DNA of 64,000 nt from Sthenelais limicola (GCA_942159475.1 OW804096.1:39865744-39929743), one strand, 5' to 3'; counted from the stretch's first letter, positions 36,219 to 47,849 are shown. Notes: a model not told the origin generated them from the letters alone. Translations and numbers: made by a program.

Positions 36219-36320
36219 GGGTGAAGTCCCCAGAAAATGTACATTTCGCCTTCGCAAGTCCTCTCAAATATCCAAAATTTAAGACGAAAATAAGTTACAA
36301 AATACAGTTTCTTGCTTGAG
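36219..36320 (+). mobile_element. MITE family B, 5' fragment
   Basis: GGGTGAAGTCCCCAGAAAAT, then GTCCTCTCAAATATCC, AAGACGAAAATAAG and AAAATACAGTTTC. Confidence 0.65.
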
Positions 36321-36599
36321 TATAGCAGAAGTCACGTTAAACCAGTCATGGCATTTTTGGTGTTAACTTTTGGTGCAGCTTTCTGTGTTGAGCTAATTTG
36401 AGATATTTGGCTTAGTGATGCTAAGTACGATTTTCCCTCCCTTGCATCTACTTCCCAAGGAAAATATGAGCCACTATAACATATGCATCATCATGGAATT
36501 GGACGAAATAGTCTCAAATTCCACCATTGATAACACGACAATTCTCTAAATCTTAACCAAATTTCGTCTAAATAAAAAGATTTCGGATCGCATTTCTGC

Positions 36600-36630
36600 C
36601 CCCCCCCCCACCTCCCTCCCCACCCTTTCA
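36600..36630 (-). repeat. C-run (G-quadruplex-capable on the minus strand)
   Basis: A run of more than ten C, then CCTCCCTCCCCACCC on the + strand. Confidence 0.8.
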
Positions 36631-37067
36631 GCCTATCCCCAGAAATATTTATGTATTTTTTGCATGATCCCACTTTCATCCCTGCATCATCTATTGTGTA
36701 TCCCTTTTCCGGGAAAAGTGGGGTGTCTGATTATAAAGAGCTCGACTTTCAATTGCTACTACAATCACAATATAATTTACTGCCAAAATAGAGGAGACCT
36801 TTACTTACTCACTCAAGGAGAAAGCGGAACCGCTCTCAGTGTCAGCTACTTATAGCCTTATAAGCTACTGAACAGTAGCAAGTGTCTTATACGGATACAA
36901 GTGTTTTATATGGATACCTTTTTACGCTACAAACTACAAAATAGGTAACTCATTGGCTATGACTCAGATATGGTCATGGTTTTAATTTCGAGAAATTGCG
37001 TTTGCTTTAAAATCTATACCAATGACTCACTCACAGAGATTCTAGTCTGCGGGAGAAGTGTGTGTGA

Positions 37068-37091
37068 GGGGGGGGGGCGGGGGGGGGGGCA
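37068..37091 (+). repeat. Poly-G tract
   Basis: Two runs of eight or more G residues are separated by a single C. Confidence 0.85.
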
Positions 37092-39870
37092 GCCCATCGG
37101 ACAATTCATTACAATACTTTCTAAATTTTCCATGCATGTTCAGCCTTTTCCTCTGCAAATATTAGTATTAATCATTTTCATTAAAATTTACATATAAAGT
37201 TTTAAATTGCAATTATTCAAGTCAAAACAGTATACTTGATGTCACGTTGTATCATCCTCACTTCTAAACTATACAAAAATATATATACAAAAATATTCTA
37301 AAGTAGACATCAAAGCTCGTGCACGAACTCAAATCCATATGGTATACAACGATACAATTAATATTCTGATTGATGGTACCATTTAGTAAGTCCTCAACTA
37401 TCAATATCAATCTATTTATGTGTTCTGCAAGACCCTCTGTGCCTCCCTTCAAACCTTTTACCTCTGGATGTATTATTCATATTCGGCTTCTATTAAAGGT
37501 GCCTAGAACCGGTCCAATTGCTCTATGTGTAGAAAGCCTCATCTCCATATAAGGTCATACAGTCTTATGTTGATGTCAGATTTACTTGATGGGTTGAAGA
37601 CAAGTCACGAATCTCTCTGGCGTATGAATAAAGACAGCTCTTATATATTTATCACTTAGAAAATCATTTTTAAAAGGCTCTTTGTATAGCCAGTCATCAC
37701 TTTGTATTAAGTGGAAGTAGGTTTCTGCGCAGCGGCGATGCATTTGCTAAATTAATTGCTGCACTTGGGGAGGAATTGTAATTGATGGGTCTAATAATAG
37801 ATTTCCGTATTGCCTCGCTCAAGGAAATCTACTACTATTTCCTATAATGGGGACTGCACTTCTTCGAGTCAATGTGAGTGCCTATATAATCTAGGATATT
37901 TGAGATAAATTGCTTGTTTAATTTCTCCAAGAATTTTATAATGAGATGAGGCATTAAATACAATATGATGATACATTTCTGTATCAATTGCCTTGCTCGA
38001 GGAAACGTACAATATGTTTTTATGGCAACGGCTGTTTAATTTACAGCTACTAGAAGGTCTTTCCTTGTATAGGTATGTTGGACCTCAGAGTAGAAGGAAA
38101 TTACTCTAAGGTTGGACATAATTATTTGAAATTCATACATGTTATGTTCATCGTTGACAAAGGATGCCATGTAGAGAATGCACTACTTAGCTAAAGGATA
38201 TATCACATACACTCTATTTGTGCCGTAATTTTTTACATAAGTTTATGTGTTTTGAACAAGATATGTGAATTTTCATCCTTTTAAATACAGTTATACACTG
38301 ATTCCCAGACGAGTCTCCTAGCGATGAACAGAATCACAATTCGGCCTGAGGCTCTCCATTTTGACATTTCGTTCATTTTAACCCTTTTCTAATTGTGAAC
38401 AAGAGCACACGAAGAGGAGATAATACTAGGAAATACTTGCTGTTCAGACAGGCATAATGCATTCTATGTTTACATTTTCATTCATAAGTGTATTTTTTAC
38501 CACTTCTATGTAGGTCTCTCATGACATGAGTCATTATATTCATAGTAGCCTTTCCGACTGCAGCGATAATAAAAAGTTGAGGTAGGAATGAGAGAAATTT
38601 CATTAATGCTTTTGTACCTCGCGTCACGTGCACTACGCTTCACGCATGCGCCGTGGAAGTAGGTCACAGCTTCCGCTGAATATGACAAGTCAATATTATC
38701 CAAACGTCTGTAGTCTTTCCACGTGTTGAACACGAAATTAATGTCCTACAACCGTCCTGATGAGAATTCTTTATCAAGGCAAACGGGGCCAAATGCAAGT
38801 AGGAGGTTCTGTGATGAATGATCTTGGGCCAGGCTGCATAAATATGTATAATTGGTATAATTGGCTTTGTAAATTTCATTAATATTTTCTTGAAATTTCA
38901 TCATCACATACTGGAAGGCCTGGCATACCCAGATGTTTGTGCCCAATTATACTCTTTAAGTCTTATGATGTCAACAAAGAATTATTTTTAATCTAAAATT
39001 ATGAATATCATTATTATTCTAGCAGTAATGAAAATTCTTGAATAGTGATAGATATTACTATTAAATTCGTATTAAAATTACCTTTATATGCTGGGAAACT
39101 ATGTGGAAAAATAAAATGAAAAGAAACAAAAATACGGTACTTTTAGCCAAAATTAACAGAATATACAGCTCTAACGTCTACTCACTCTCCATCCTCTTAA
39201 GAATGCAAGTATATATATAAACTTATTGATCTAGGTCGTTTATATTGATCTAGGTCCTTGTAAACATCTCAAAGGAGAGGAAGCTGGTGTCAGTAATATT
39301 TAATGAGTTACTCAGAGGTACTCAGAAGATGAGAGACAAAGGGAAAATGAAAGAATTTTAAATAAATCCCATGATTCACAGCAGAGATGACACAGGAGTT
39401 GACGCAAGGGGAGATACAGGTGCAGGACAAGGCAAAGACAAAGCGGTATAAAGGAATAGGATGCAATAGTTAAGAGAGAGTTCAGGGTAATAAATTCTCT
39501 TGGGTGGGGTGGGTGAAGAGTCGGCACCAGTTATTCAGTCAGGAATAATCAATACTAGCTCTGTGGGCCAGACCTCCAGGAGTGGTTCATGTGACTCTAC
39601 AAATCCTAAAACATAAAAAGAGAGATTATTACAAATCGCACAAATGGTGTCTTAAAAATCAATAGAGATTAAAGTTTATTTCATTCCTGCTGTGGATACT
39701 GTCAGCGACAAAATCCGTGTACTATTCCAATTATTTACTATTACAACTTCCACAGTATGTACAAAGACAATGAGCTTAACAGTATGCTGCTTTTATGACA
39801 CTTAAGAAATTAATAATATTATTGTCCCACCTGGTCGGTTAATGGTTTGGTGAACTGATCCTCTGAGAAC

Positions 39871-40084
39871 TTTGTAAAGATGTTATCATTTCTTTCACAT
39901 TTGGGTAAATACCGTAAGTTAATATTGGAAATATTTTGATGTAATTGCAAATAGGTTTATACAATTTATTTAGAATTGGGTTTGTAAAGATGTTTCCATT
40001 TTTTTTACATTTAGGTAAATAATCTTATATTGGCCAGATTTTGATGTAATTGCAAATGGGTTATACAATTTATCTAGAAATGGG
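39871..40084 (+). repeat. Imperfect 110-bp tandem duplication
   Basis: Unit 1 (39,871-39,980) and unit 2 (39,981-40,084) share TTGTAAAGATGTT, ACATTTrGGTAAATA, TTTTGATGTAATTGCAAATrGG and TATACAATTTATyTAGAAwTGGG in order. Unit 2 is slightly shorter. Confidence 0.85.
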
Positions 40085-40619
40085 AATAAATATCCATGTG
40101 TAAACTTTTTTAATGGATGACCCATATATATGAGTTACACGTGTGAGCAGTTCATCTGCTCATGAGTAACTCTTCCACTGACTCACAGATTACAATAGAC
40201 TTAATGCAGCAAGGAGACAAGATGACTCAGCTAGGAATTTTATCTCCATTGCTCCTCTCTCTCTCCGCTATCCTTGCTGATGTCAAAACATTTCTCTGCT
40301 GAGGGAAGCATGCGTGCAGTCATCTTTATCCGACAGAACTCAGCTCCTGTTTCACAGACCACAGAAGATGGTTTCAGGCAAGCTAGAATATCGAATATCT
40401 ATTTCCAAGCAGTGCTGGCTGTGAAAGGCCTGCTTATTATAAGAGCTGAACGCAACAGCCTTGTATAATCAGAACATGACTGGAACAATCGAGCGATGTT
40501 AATTGACATTACCTATTATTGATCCTATTCAAAGAATATAATATTCCCGCTTCAGCTGGAATTTATCCTGGATGTACCCCACCCTTTATACATTGCTACA
40601 TGAAGAATTTGTTATGTAT

Positions 40620-40715
40620 ATATGTGTAATAGGTGTATAGGTGTAAAAAGCTGTCTATGGTTATACATATGTAAATGAACGTGTTTCCTCTCTCGCTCTC
40701 ATATGACAAATAATA
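40620..40715 (+). mobile_element. SINE 3' end fragment
   Basis: GTGTTTCCTCTCTCGCTCTC followed by ATATGACAAAT is nearly the same as the 3' end of the element at 63,690-63,930. The 5' part is missing. Confidence 0.55.
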
Positions 40716-41099
40716 TATATGAAAGTTTAGTGTTAAAATGGAAAACCAATCCCCCCTTCCTCACTATGTCAAATAAATTCAAGTCCTTTGCCTGAAATAT
40801 TGGAGGAATTAATATATTAGCAAATTATCTCTAATTGTACAAAGCATGGTTTCAAATAACATTCCTTTGTGTTCCAATGATGAAGATCGATTATTAGTTT
40901 TGTTCAGATAATTAGTTTTGTTCACTTGCAGAATTAATTTATCTCAATTGCACTAACCCTTACTTAATAAGCCCTCTCTCGTTATTAATAACTGTCTATT
41001 CCTCTGCCAACTTGAGATATCAAATTATCGCACCAAAATGGAAACCACTCATCGCAGAATGAAATTACTAAACCAAAATGAGAACCAAACACCCCAGAA

Positions 41100-41440
41100 T
41101 CTGGTATTGTGCCACTGCGCATGCCTGTTACAGTGAATCATGGGATGGATTCTGGTGAAATCTGACAAACAAATATTTGGCAACATTTTTATTGAAAATT
41201 GCAAGAATGTTTTCACCAATACCATAGCTTTTATAAATGATCTATTAAAACCAAATGCATGATGGGAAAGATGGAGGCTTGTGTTATGGAAACATGTATA
41301 ACACATGGACATTGACATTAGAGCATTGATAGAAAGTCCATGCTGAAAATTACATGTTTTCTAATTTTACACTGTACCATTAGTCCCATAAGTTCATGCG
41401 AATCTAGATTCAAAATGGTGGCTATGCAAATCCCCTATTA
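41100..41440 (-). mobile_element. MITE family C, near-full copy
   Basis: The right end is GCTATGCAAATCCCCTATT; the left end is eroded. The interior matches the 11,655 copy block by block (CATGGGATGGATTC, ACAAACAAATATTTGGCAAC, CACCAATACCATAGCTTTT, TTAGTCCCATAAGTTCATGCGA). Confidence 0.8.
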
Positions 41441-42427
41441 CTAGCATCCAAGTGAGCTTATTTGAATGGCTCAATCTCCCTTTCCCAACAATAGAAGGAT
41501 TGCTGCCTTTGGCTTCTGGGCGACTAAAAAAGCGGGCAAGCACTTATTTTTTTCTTGCAATGTTTGATCGATATTGGTCTGCCCTAGATCGATTGCACTG
41601 GGAGGATGATGACACTCCAGTACTTGGTGGAGGAATGAGGTCTTTAATGCCATCTCCATGTGTGCTGGTGTTTCATAGCCTTCTCTATCCCATCCCCCAA
41701 AAGTAACAGATTAAATCCTTGTTGGGGTAGATGAATGGGGTCTGAGTGAGCCAGTAAGCAGGCCCCAAATGAAGGATTATGTGATTGAATCTGTTTCATG
41801 TTTTGAGGGATTGTTGCAATACTTTTTAGAGTTTGGGTCATTTCCTTTCATCAAAATGGTGTCACTGTCAATAGGTTTTGCGAAGCAGTTTGAGTTTTGA
41901 ATTATCTTTTACTATAGTTCAATTTAAAAATTACTGGAAGGAGGAAAATATTGAAGAACATTTCAATGAGATGGTGGTTTTAAATGCAGATAGATTTTGA
42001 AAAATACACCCAATACGCATCGCTTTAGTTGCAACTCGTTAGAAATAAAATCCATCCATGAAAACAAAATGAAGGGCACACACAACCAAATATCATTCCC
42101 AGAGGTGTCTATGATAAAGTGCTTCACTTAAATAGGCCGATACTCTGGATAAATGTACCATAAATGGCATCATAGACCAATAAGGAGATCCAGGATCGTG
42201 GTTAATTGCTGCTGTCTCTGATAAGAGGATTAATGGGAGCTAGATATGAGATAGCACTTGGTATAAATGGCTTCACTTTATCATAAACACTCAGAAATCA
42301 TGTAACTGATGTGTGTGGTAATAGGCTTTTTACTATAGCTTTATTGGGGGTACTTGAGACTGGCCATGTGTGACCTGAACCAATATGAGATGGAGCAATA
42401 AATGATGGGTGATATTTTTAAAAAAAT

Positions 42428-42621
42428 CAGAGTCCCTTCAAACGAAGGGAAAGCCTGGAACGCTATAAACCACAAAATGCCATAATAATCCCATTAGGAC
42501 CACAACATATCATTCGTTATAATCTCATTAGGACGCCTACTCCTGGGCTAGTAAAGTCATCAACGCAGTAGGCCTCCAATCACTGACATACCATTCTTAT
42601 CTGACCTTCGAGGTGTGAGCC
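42428..42621 (-). mobile_element. MITE family A, copy with two internal units
   Basis: In inverted orientation: AGAGTCCCTTCAAACGAAGGGAAAG, two diverged internal units, then ACGCCTACTCCTGGGCTAG and CCAATCACTGACATACCATTC, ending GTGTGAGCC. The left terminal repeat is truncated. Confidence 0.82.
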
Positions 42622-42640
42622 ATTTTATCCTAATTTTTCT

Positions 42641-42707
42641 TTTAAATTCGAGTTATTGAGAGAATTTGTGAAGGAGAATTGTTCATTTTGCGACACCTTG
42701 ACCCATA
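42641..42707 (-). mobile_element. MITE family B, terminal fragment
   Basis: GAGAATTTGTGAAGGAGAATTG, TTCATTTTGCGACACCTTGACCC, the right end of the family. It lies 20 bp from a family A copy. Confidence 0.55.
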
Positions 42708-42856
42708 TATATATATATGTGGTGTGCAGAAAATAAAAGTGAAATTCATTTTATAACTTTGTATTCATTAAATTTACGAAATAAGAGATAATTTAGTTTC
42801 TACAAATAGAGGTGTTAATTGCCCTTGTCATAGTTCATGCCAAAGTTTAAAGATAT

Positions 42857-42881
42857 GTGTGTGTGTGGGGGGGGGGGGGGA
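42857..42881 (+). repeat. GT microsatellite running into poly-G
   Basis: GTGTGTGTGT is followed by more than ten G residues. Confidence 0.85.
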
Positions 42882-44003
42882 ATTAATGGAAAGTTAAAGT
42901 TAGAAGATCTAATCATGAAAATTGAACGGATTGGTGGAGCATATTGTGACATATTCTAATAATAATGTTGATATATAAAAAGGGTTTAATTATCTATATA
43001 ATAATATTCAGAAATAGACGAGGTAGAGGAGAAGAATCCAACCTAGAAGGAAACTTCCGGTATAATGACTAAGCAATTTTTTATGACAGGAAATATCTTC
43101 CAGAATATTGCACTTAATCCCAGAAATATTCTCTCCCTCCATGATGCCACTTAGCTGGCCCCACTATATCTACTCGAGTTTCATTCAGACAAGGAGGACC
43201 ATGACTCTAAATGACAGGATGACTGCATTACATGAATTATATAATAATGGATGGAGGAATGTCGGTGTATGTACACAGCAATGCTATATACTCATTACCC
43301 CAGCCATGAGTCACTGCTGTCACATGCTGTCACTTGTCTGACAGGAACTCTCCTTGAGGGGGGTCAGTAATTGGGGTTAGGGTGTCCATTACTCTACTCT
43401 AGAGACTATTATGTATATCGTTTACACTTATGTTGTTCCTCTTCCTCTAAGTGTTGTCATGCCAAATCATTGGGTGAGCGTTTCCTTGTTTTGAAGTGAT
43501 CTCTGAATCAGATACATGTATGTATGAGGGCTCTTGAGGCATTACATTGACAAATCGATACGGCCTTTTCGTAGATGGACAAATCGACAAAGGCAGCCAG
43601 TGATAATTGACAAAAACATTTTTCTTATCCTGACAAATCAACAGGGACCATTATAATAGTCCTTAACAACGAAAATCCGTCTATATTACGAAAACTCAGT
43701 GACTAATGACAAAAAGAATTGTCTTAGTGACAAACGACTGTTTCCTGGTAGTGACAAGAGAAATAAGGACCCCCTGTTAATGTTAATTTAAAGCTCATAA
43801 TTTCTCAGATATTCTACGAATAGAATCTGTATGTTCGACTCTAATGATGAGATAGATTTGAATGAATATTTGAAAGGAGAAAGCATGCATATATTCAAAA
43901 GCATTTATTATGAAGTTTTTCACACACGAATAAATTCTGCTAACTATTGTGAAAATGTTTCTGGTAGGTGAAAAGGGAAAGGAGCATGAAGCAACCAATC
44001 TCC

Positions 44004-44041
44004 CCCCCCCCTACCGGAATCTGCCCCCCCCCCCCCTCCCC
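44004..44041 (-). repeat. Two poly-C runs
   Basis: Runs of nine or more C on the + strand, separated by TACCGGAATCTG. Confidence 0.8.
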
Positions 44042-44744
44042 TACACACCATTACCCTTTGTCATAACTGATCCTCAAATGTCACAGTAAGGGTCACTCCC
44101 TCTCCTATCTCCTGATTAGTGTAATCGGTGCAATCACCATTATTTGCCCATGGCTTATTTGGCCAGGAGGAATGTTAATAATGCTTACTCTCCTCTGATG
44201 TGTAACAGCTCTCCGGTTCCCCTCAGTACCGTTACAAACTTACCACTTGTGGCGTGCTAATCATATGGACACGCTACTGAATGAATGTACAGTTCGTTGC
44301 ATGTAACTTGATAATGGTTTATGTTACCTTTGGATCATACGATATTCTATATTACTTTTGGCACAATGGCTGGAAGAACTGAATGGTAGATGCTATCGTT
44401 TCCCGCTTTTAGTTTTGTAATTAACAGCTGAAATAAAAAAATATTGTTACTATCAGTTATAATATTTATCGGTTGGACACATTGGGGAGCAAAGGGAGTG
44501 AAAGGGATGACTCATGTTTTAGCTGAGTGAGATAATTCCCTTATTAATTCCATTGTGTTATTTGCATTTTAAAATATGTTACCATAGTTATATACTATTG
44601 CATGCATCTAAAGCTCTGAAATTACCAATCTTCTGTATCTAATAACTATTTACTTATACAAGTACCATAACAAGACGAGACAATCGGTTCATAGGATATT
44701 AGACTTAAGTTATAGTATACTAGACACATAGTTTGGAGACATGG

Positions 44745-45300
44745 ATAAAGAGAAAGAGAGAGAGGGAGGAGATATAGAGAGGTGGGGAAAGAAATGAGAG
44801 AGAGTTAAGGGAGAAATGAGTTAGCGATGAGCGAGAGATAGAGAGCAAGGGAGAGAGGGAGAATTGAGTTAGCGATGAGAGAGAGAGAGAGAGTGGCAGG
44901 CAGAGAGAGAAATAGAAAGCTATGAGAGAAAAAAAGATAAGAGGGAGTGAGATCTGAGACAGGCAGGAGAGGGAGAATTGAGTTAGAGATGAGAGAAAAA
45001 AAGAGTGGTGGGGAGAGAGAGGAGCAATGGGAGACATTGAGGCAGACGGAGAGAGGCAGAGAGAGAGAGAACTGTTGGAGAGAGAGGAGGGGTGAGAGAG
45101 AGAGAACAGTTAGAGAGTGAGAGGAGAGGGAGAGAAGAGAGAGAGAACAGATAGAGAGAGAGATAGAGAGAGAACAGTTAGAGAGTGAGACGAGAGACAG
45201 AGGGAGAGAGAAAGAGAGAGAGAGAGAACTGGTAAAGAGAGAGGAGGGGTGAGAGAGATAGAGAGAGAACAGTTAGAGAGAGAGAGAGAACAGGTAGAGG
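44745..45300 (+). repeat. 550-bp polypurine (GA)n tract
   Basis: Nearly continuous GAGA on the + strand with recurring GAGAACAGTTAGAGAG and GAATTGAGTTAGCGATGAG sub-units. It ends about 600 bp before the first ratchet-like site. The frames it contains are artefacts. Confidence 0.9.
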
Positions 45301-45879
45301 TGTGCCACGCCCACCGTGCAGATAGAGCAACTCGTACATACAGCGAGTAGCTCACTACAGTACTAATGCATGACTGTGAACATCCAATGGCTCCACTGTT
45401 GCATTATTAATACACGCTCACGTAACAATGCAATCAGGTATATTGTTACATTGCAACCTGTTACACCCATACATACTGGCAGTTGAGTGGGTTTGGTCAG
45501 TCCAATTCGTATTAAATAAGCACATTGAAAATAATGCACATTATTGCAAATTTCCTCCTTGCTATTATCTTTGCTGCTTCGAATTATTGTCTTGGGGTAT
45601 TGTTGCATTGGATTTAAATCTATACATGTACTCAAATGATGAATACTACATAGAAAAACCTCGTAATATAAGTAAAATTTATAAGAATAAATGAAAATAA
45701 TGCTTTAGTTTCATTATGTACTCTTAACTTCATTTCGTATGTATACATGTATTACATGTCTTTACAATATGTGTGCATGTATCATATACCAACTGTAGGT
45801 GTTCCTTGTACTCTGAACTTCATATATTTATTCGATAAAATTTCATATTGAATCCAACCGTTCTGAAGGGAGTAAAATA

Positions 45880-45949
45880 TACTTATGTGTTTCTGTTATT
45901 GTCTTTCAGGTGAGTTCCCTTTCCTTGATAATCTTGATGTGTCGATCAC
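45880..45949 (+). promoter_or_regulatory. Candidate recursive-splice site with RS-exon A
   Basis: TGTTTCTGTTATTGTCTTTCAG is a strong 3' splice site (AG at 45,908-45,909), and the very next bases, GTGAGT, are a strong 5' splice site. Forty bases on (exon 45,910-45,949) comes a second donor, CAC followed by GTGAGTATGT. Abutting acceptor and donor is the hallmark of ratchet points used to remove long introns in pieces; a second donor downstream is the vertebrate RS-exon form. It lies 17.2 kb from the donor at 28,694 on the same strand. An ordinary 40-bp cassette exon is the main alternative. From phase 1 the exon is open and would shift the frame. Confidence 0.5.
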
Positions 45950-46221
45950 GTGAGTATGTGTCCATAGATGAGAATGTGACACCTTAATCTCCAAGGATAT
46001 TAACTCATGATCCTTTTTTTTCTTTTTAAAAAATAATACATAACCAGGGAGGAAGGCTTATGAGTATATGTACAGTCATACTGCCTCCCCAATATAATGA
46101 AAAATAGTTGCAATAATTTGGCACAACTTTAAATTCATACACTGGGCATGGAATAAACTGTTTTTACCCAAGAGGTAGATACTCAGAAAAAGGGGGAGGG
46201 GAGAGATACCTTCCATTAACA

Positions 46222-46387
46222 GTTGCCATGGCGACCAAACCATGTTAGCTCTTGTATGACAATGGGCATAATGTTGGGGACCGGATAATTTACGGCTACA
46301 TAAATGAGCGATAATGAGTGCAAAGTGCCCGATTATCGCCCCGATGTCTATGCTCTGTGACAGTGCAGGGCGGGAAAATATGGCGGC
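46222..46387 (+). promoter_or_regulatory. Promoter-like block: RFX, GATA, E2F, YY1 motifs
   Basis: GTTGCCATGGCGAC (46,222-46,235) matches the RFX X-box at 12 of 14 positions. GATAA/TTATC motifs lie at about 46,285-46,335. GGGCGGGAAAA (46,368-46,378) is an E2F consensus, and AATATGGCGGC (46,377-46,387) is a perfect YY1 consensus overlapping an ATG. YY1 sites over the start codon are a known feature of TATA-less animal promoters. It is single-copy and CpG-rich relative to its surroundings. Confidence 0.5.
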
Positions 46388-46441
46388 GGCCATGGGTGGG
46401 CGGCCTCAATCAGCCGAGCAGTTTAGCGTTAATTCATGCAG
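46380..46441 (+). CDS. Candidate first coding exon (MAAAMGGRPQSAEQFSVNSC)
   Basis: The ATG lies in the YY1 motif and opens 20 codons plus two bases (AG), ending TGCAG before the donor GTGAGC (46,442). The phase is 2, unlike the phase-1 exon at 28,678, so the two could not share the same next exon in the same frame unless an intermediate exon corrected it. It may be an alternative first exon of the long plus-strand gene or the start of a nested gene. I do not recognise the peptide. An in-frame second ATG lies at codon 5. Confidence 0.4.
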
Positions 46442-46855
46442 GTGAGCTTTGCTGAATGAACCGCGGAATACTGTTAAGAGAGAAACAGGTGTTATTTGCT
46501 TAGTCACCGGCTAGTTGTTTCGACTTCACCTCTCTGCTCTTGTCTGGCCTGTAGTTCGTTGATGAGGTTGCTTGAGCTATTCAGGCTTGAAGTATGGATC
46601 GACAATTTCCAATTGATTAAGGAAATAATCCATTAACTGCTTTTGATCGTGCCCCTTTGACTTCATGGGAAAAGATGCATGAGGTCGTTTCTTAGCTGAT
46701 AAGTTGCTTGCTGAATATCGGACCGTTATATGCGGCAGTATACTACCAAAGGATGTAGACAAAACGCATATCTTGTATTAAGTGCTGAACTCGACAGCCC
46801 AATATAAACATAAAACTAGTATATTTTACCCGAGGAACGAGTAGAAAGTTAACAA

Positions 46856-47048
46856 CAGTCTAGACTCACAGCCTCTTAGGTAAGATAAGAATTGTATGTC
46901 TGTGATTGGACGCCTACTGCGATGACGTCTTTTCTGGCCCTAGAGTAGGCGTCGGACGTCCTAATGGGGTTCTAATGGTATTTTGTTGTTTGTGGCGAGA
47001 GACTTTCCCCCAGTTTCGCGGGAGTTTCTCAACTCTGAGCCTAGGTCC
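46856..47048 (+). mobile_element. MITE family A, full copy with one internal unit
   Basis: The left end is CAGTCTAGACTCACAGCCTC and the right end CTGAGCCTAGGTCC. The interior has GTGATTGGACGCCTACTGCG, CCTAATGGGGTTCTAATGGT and ACTTTCCCCCAG. Flanks ACAA and ACTA are not an exact duplication. Confidence 0.85.
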
Positions 47049-47578
47049 ACTATATTTAGGACCTGAGATAGACACAGCCTGATAAATCTTCATACTTGAG
47101 GAAAAGGTAGTATACCAATAGGAAGTCCCAATATATAACGTATTTCCCTGAATTGGACTAAATGGACTCCAATAAAAATTCACATAGCTTCACATCATGA
47201 TTGGGGGCAACAAACCAGTAAAAAAATGGTGAAATGGACATGATCTTAAAAGCATCAGGGCATATATCATATTAAGACAATACGGTATATGTGTTTGTAT
47301 GAGACAATACGGTACATCTGTGATGGGAAAGCTGGCTGATATTTTACCCACACTCTTTTGTTGTAGTGAGAAAACTGCAGGGTGCTATAGCGTGTTAGAC
47401 CAGGTTTGGTCAGATTCTGGGGTGTATTTTTTCACAATAGACCATGGCAATCACTTCCGGCAACTTCTGGGGGTTATAGACCTCGAAAGAACTGGTAAAT
47501 AAAAGGTCTAGAGGTCGGTGAATCTTTTTTTCTTAATAGCCCTCAGTCAAATCTGACCAAATCGGGTCTAAAAGCACT

Positions 47579-47699
47579 AATACCCTCGGTTTTGGATGGT
47601 CTGGGTGGTCTATTGCCTGGTGGAAATTCTCGGGGCTAACGCCCCTCGAATTGTCCACCAGGCTATAGACCACCCAGACCATCCAAAACCTCGGGTATT
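47579..47699. repeat. 121-bp near-perfect fold-back
   Basis: Arms of about 58 bases are separated by only TAAC. The outer arms share AATACCC, then GGTTTTGGATGGTCTGGGTG and GTCTAT, then GCCTGGTGGA; mismatches cluster near the loop. The predicted stem is much longer than a pre-miRNA. Just outside, TTGCTATATTGGCGG (about 47,700) and CCGCCAATATACAGCAA (about 47,830) form another inverted pair, so this may be one arm of a nested transposon. Confidence 0.85.
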
Positions 47700-47849
47700 A
47701 TTGCTATATTGGCGGAGTGATATTTCACCTAGACTCTATACTTATGTACGAGCCAGATTAGACCCTTATATTAACCATGTATGCTTCCATACTGTATACT
47801 ACGTAGGTAGATTATGGCCTTGAAGCCCCGCCAATATACAGCAAATTCC

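Larger units (their letters stand above)
28694..45909 (+). other. Putative first segment of a giant intron
   Basis: About 17 kb between the GTAAGT donor at 28,694 and the ratchet-like acceptor at 45,909. It contains only repeats (listed separately) and unassigned single-copy sequence. Homeodomain- and AP-1-like motif clusters near 37.7-37.9 kb, 40.15-40.27 kb (TGACTCA twice) and 42.1-42.3 kb have the look of noncoding regulatory sequence. No internal exon is supported. Confidence 0.4.
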
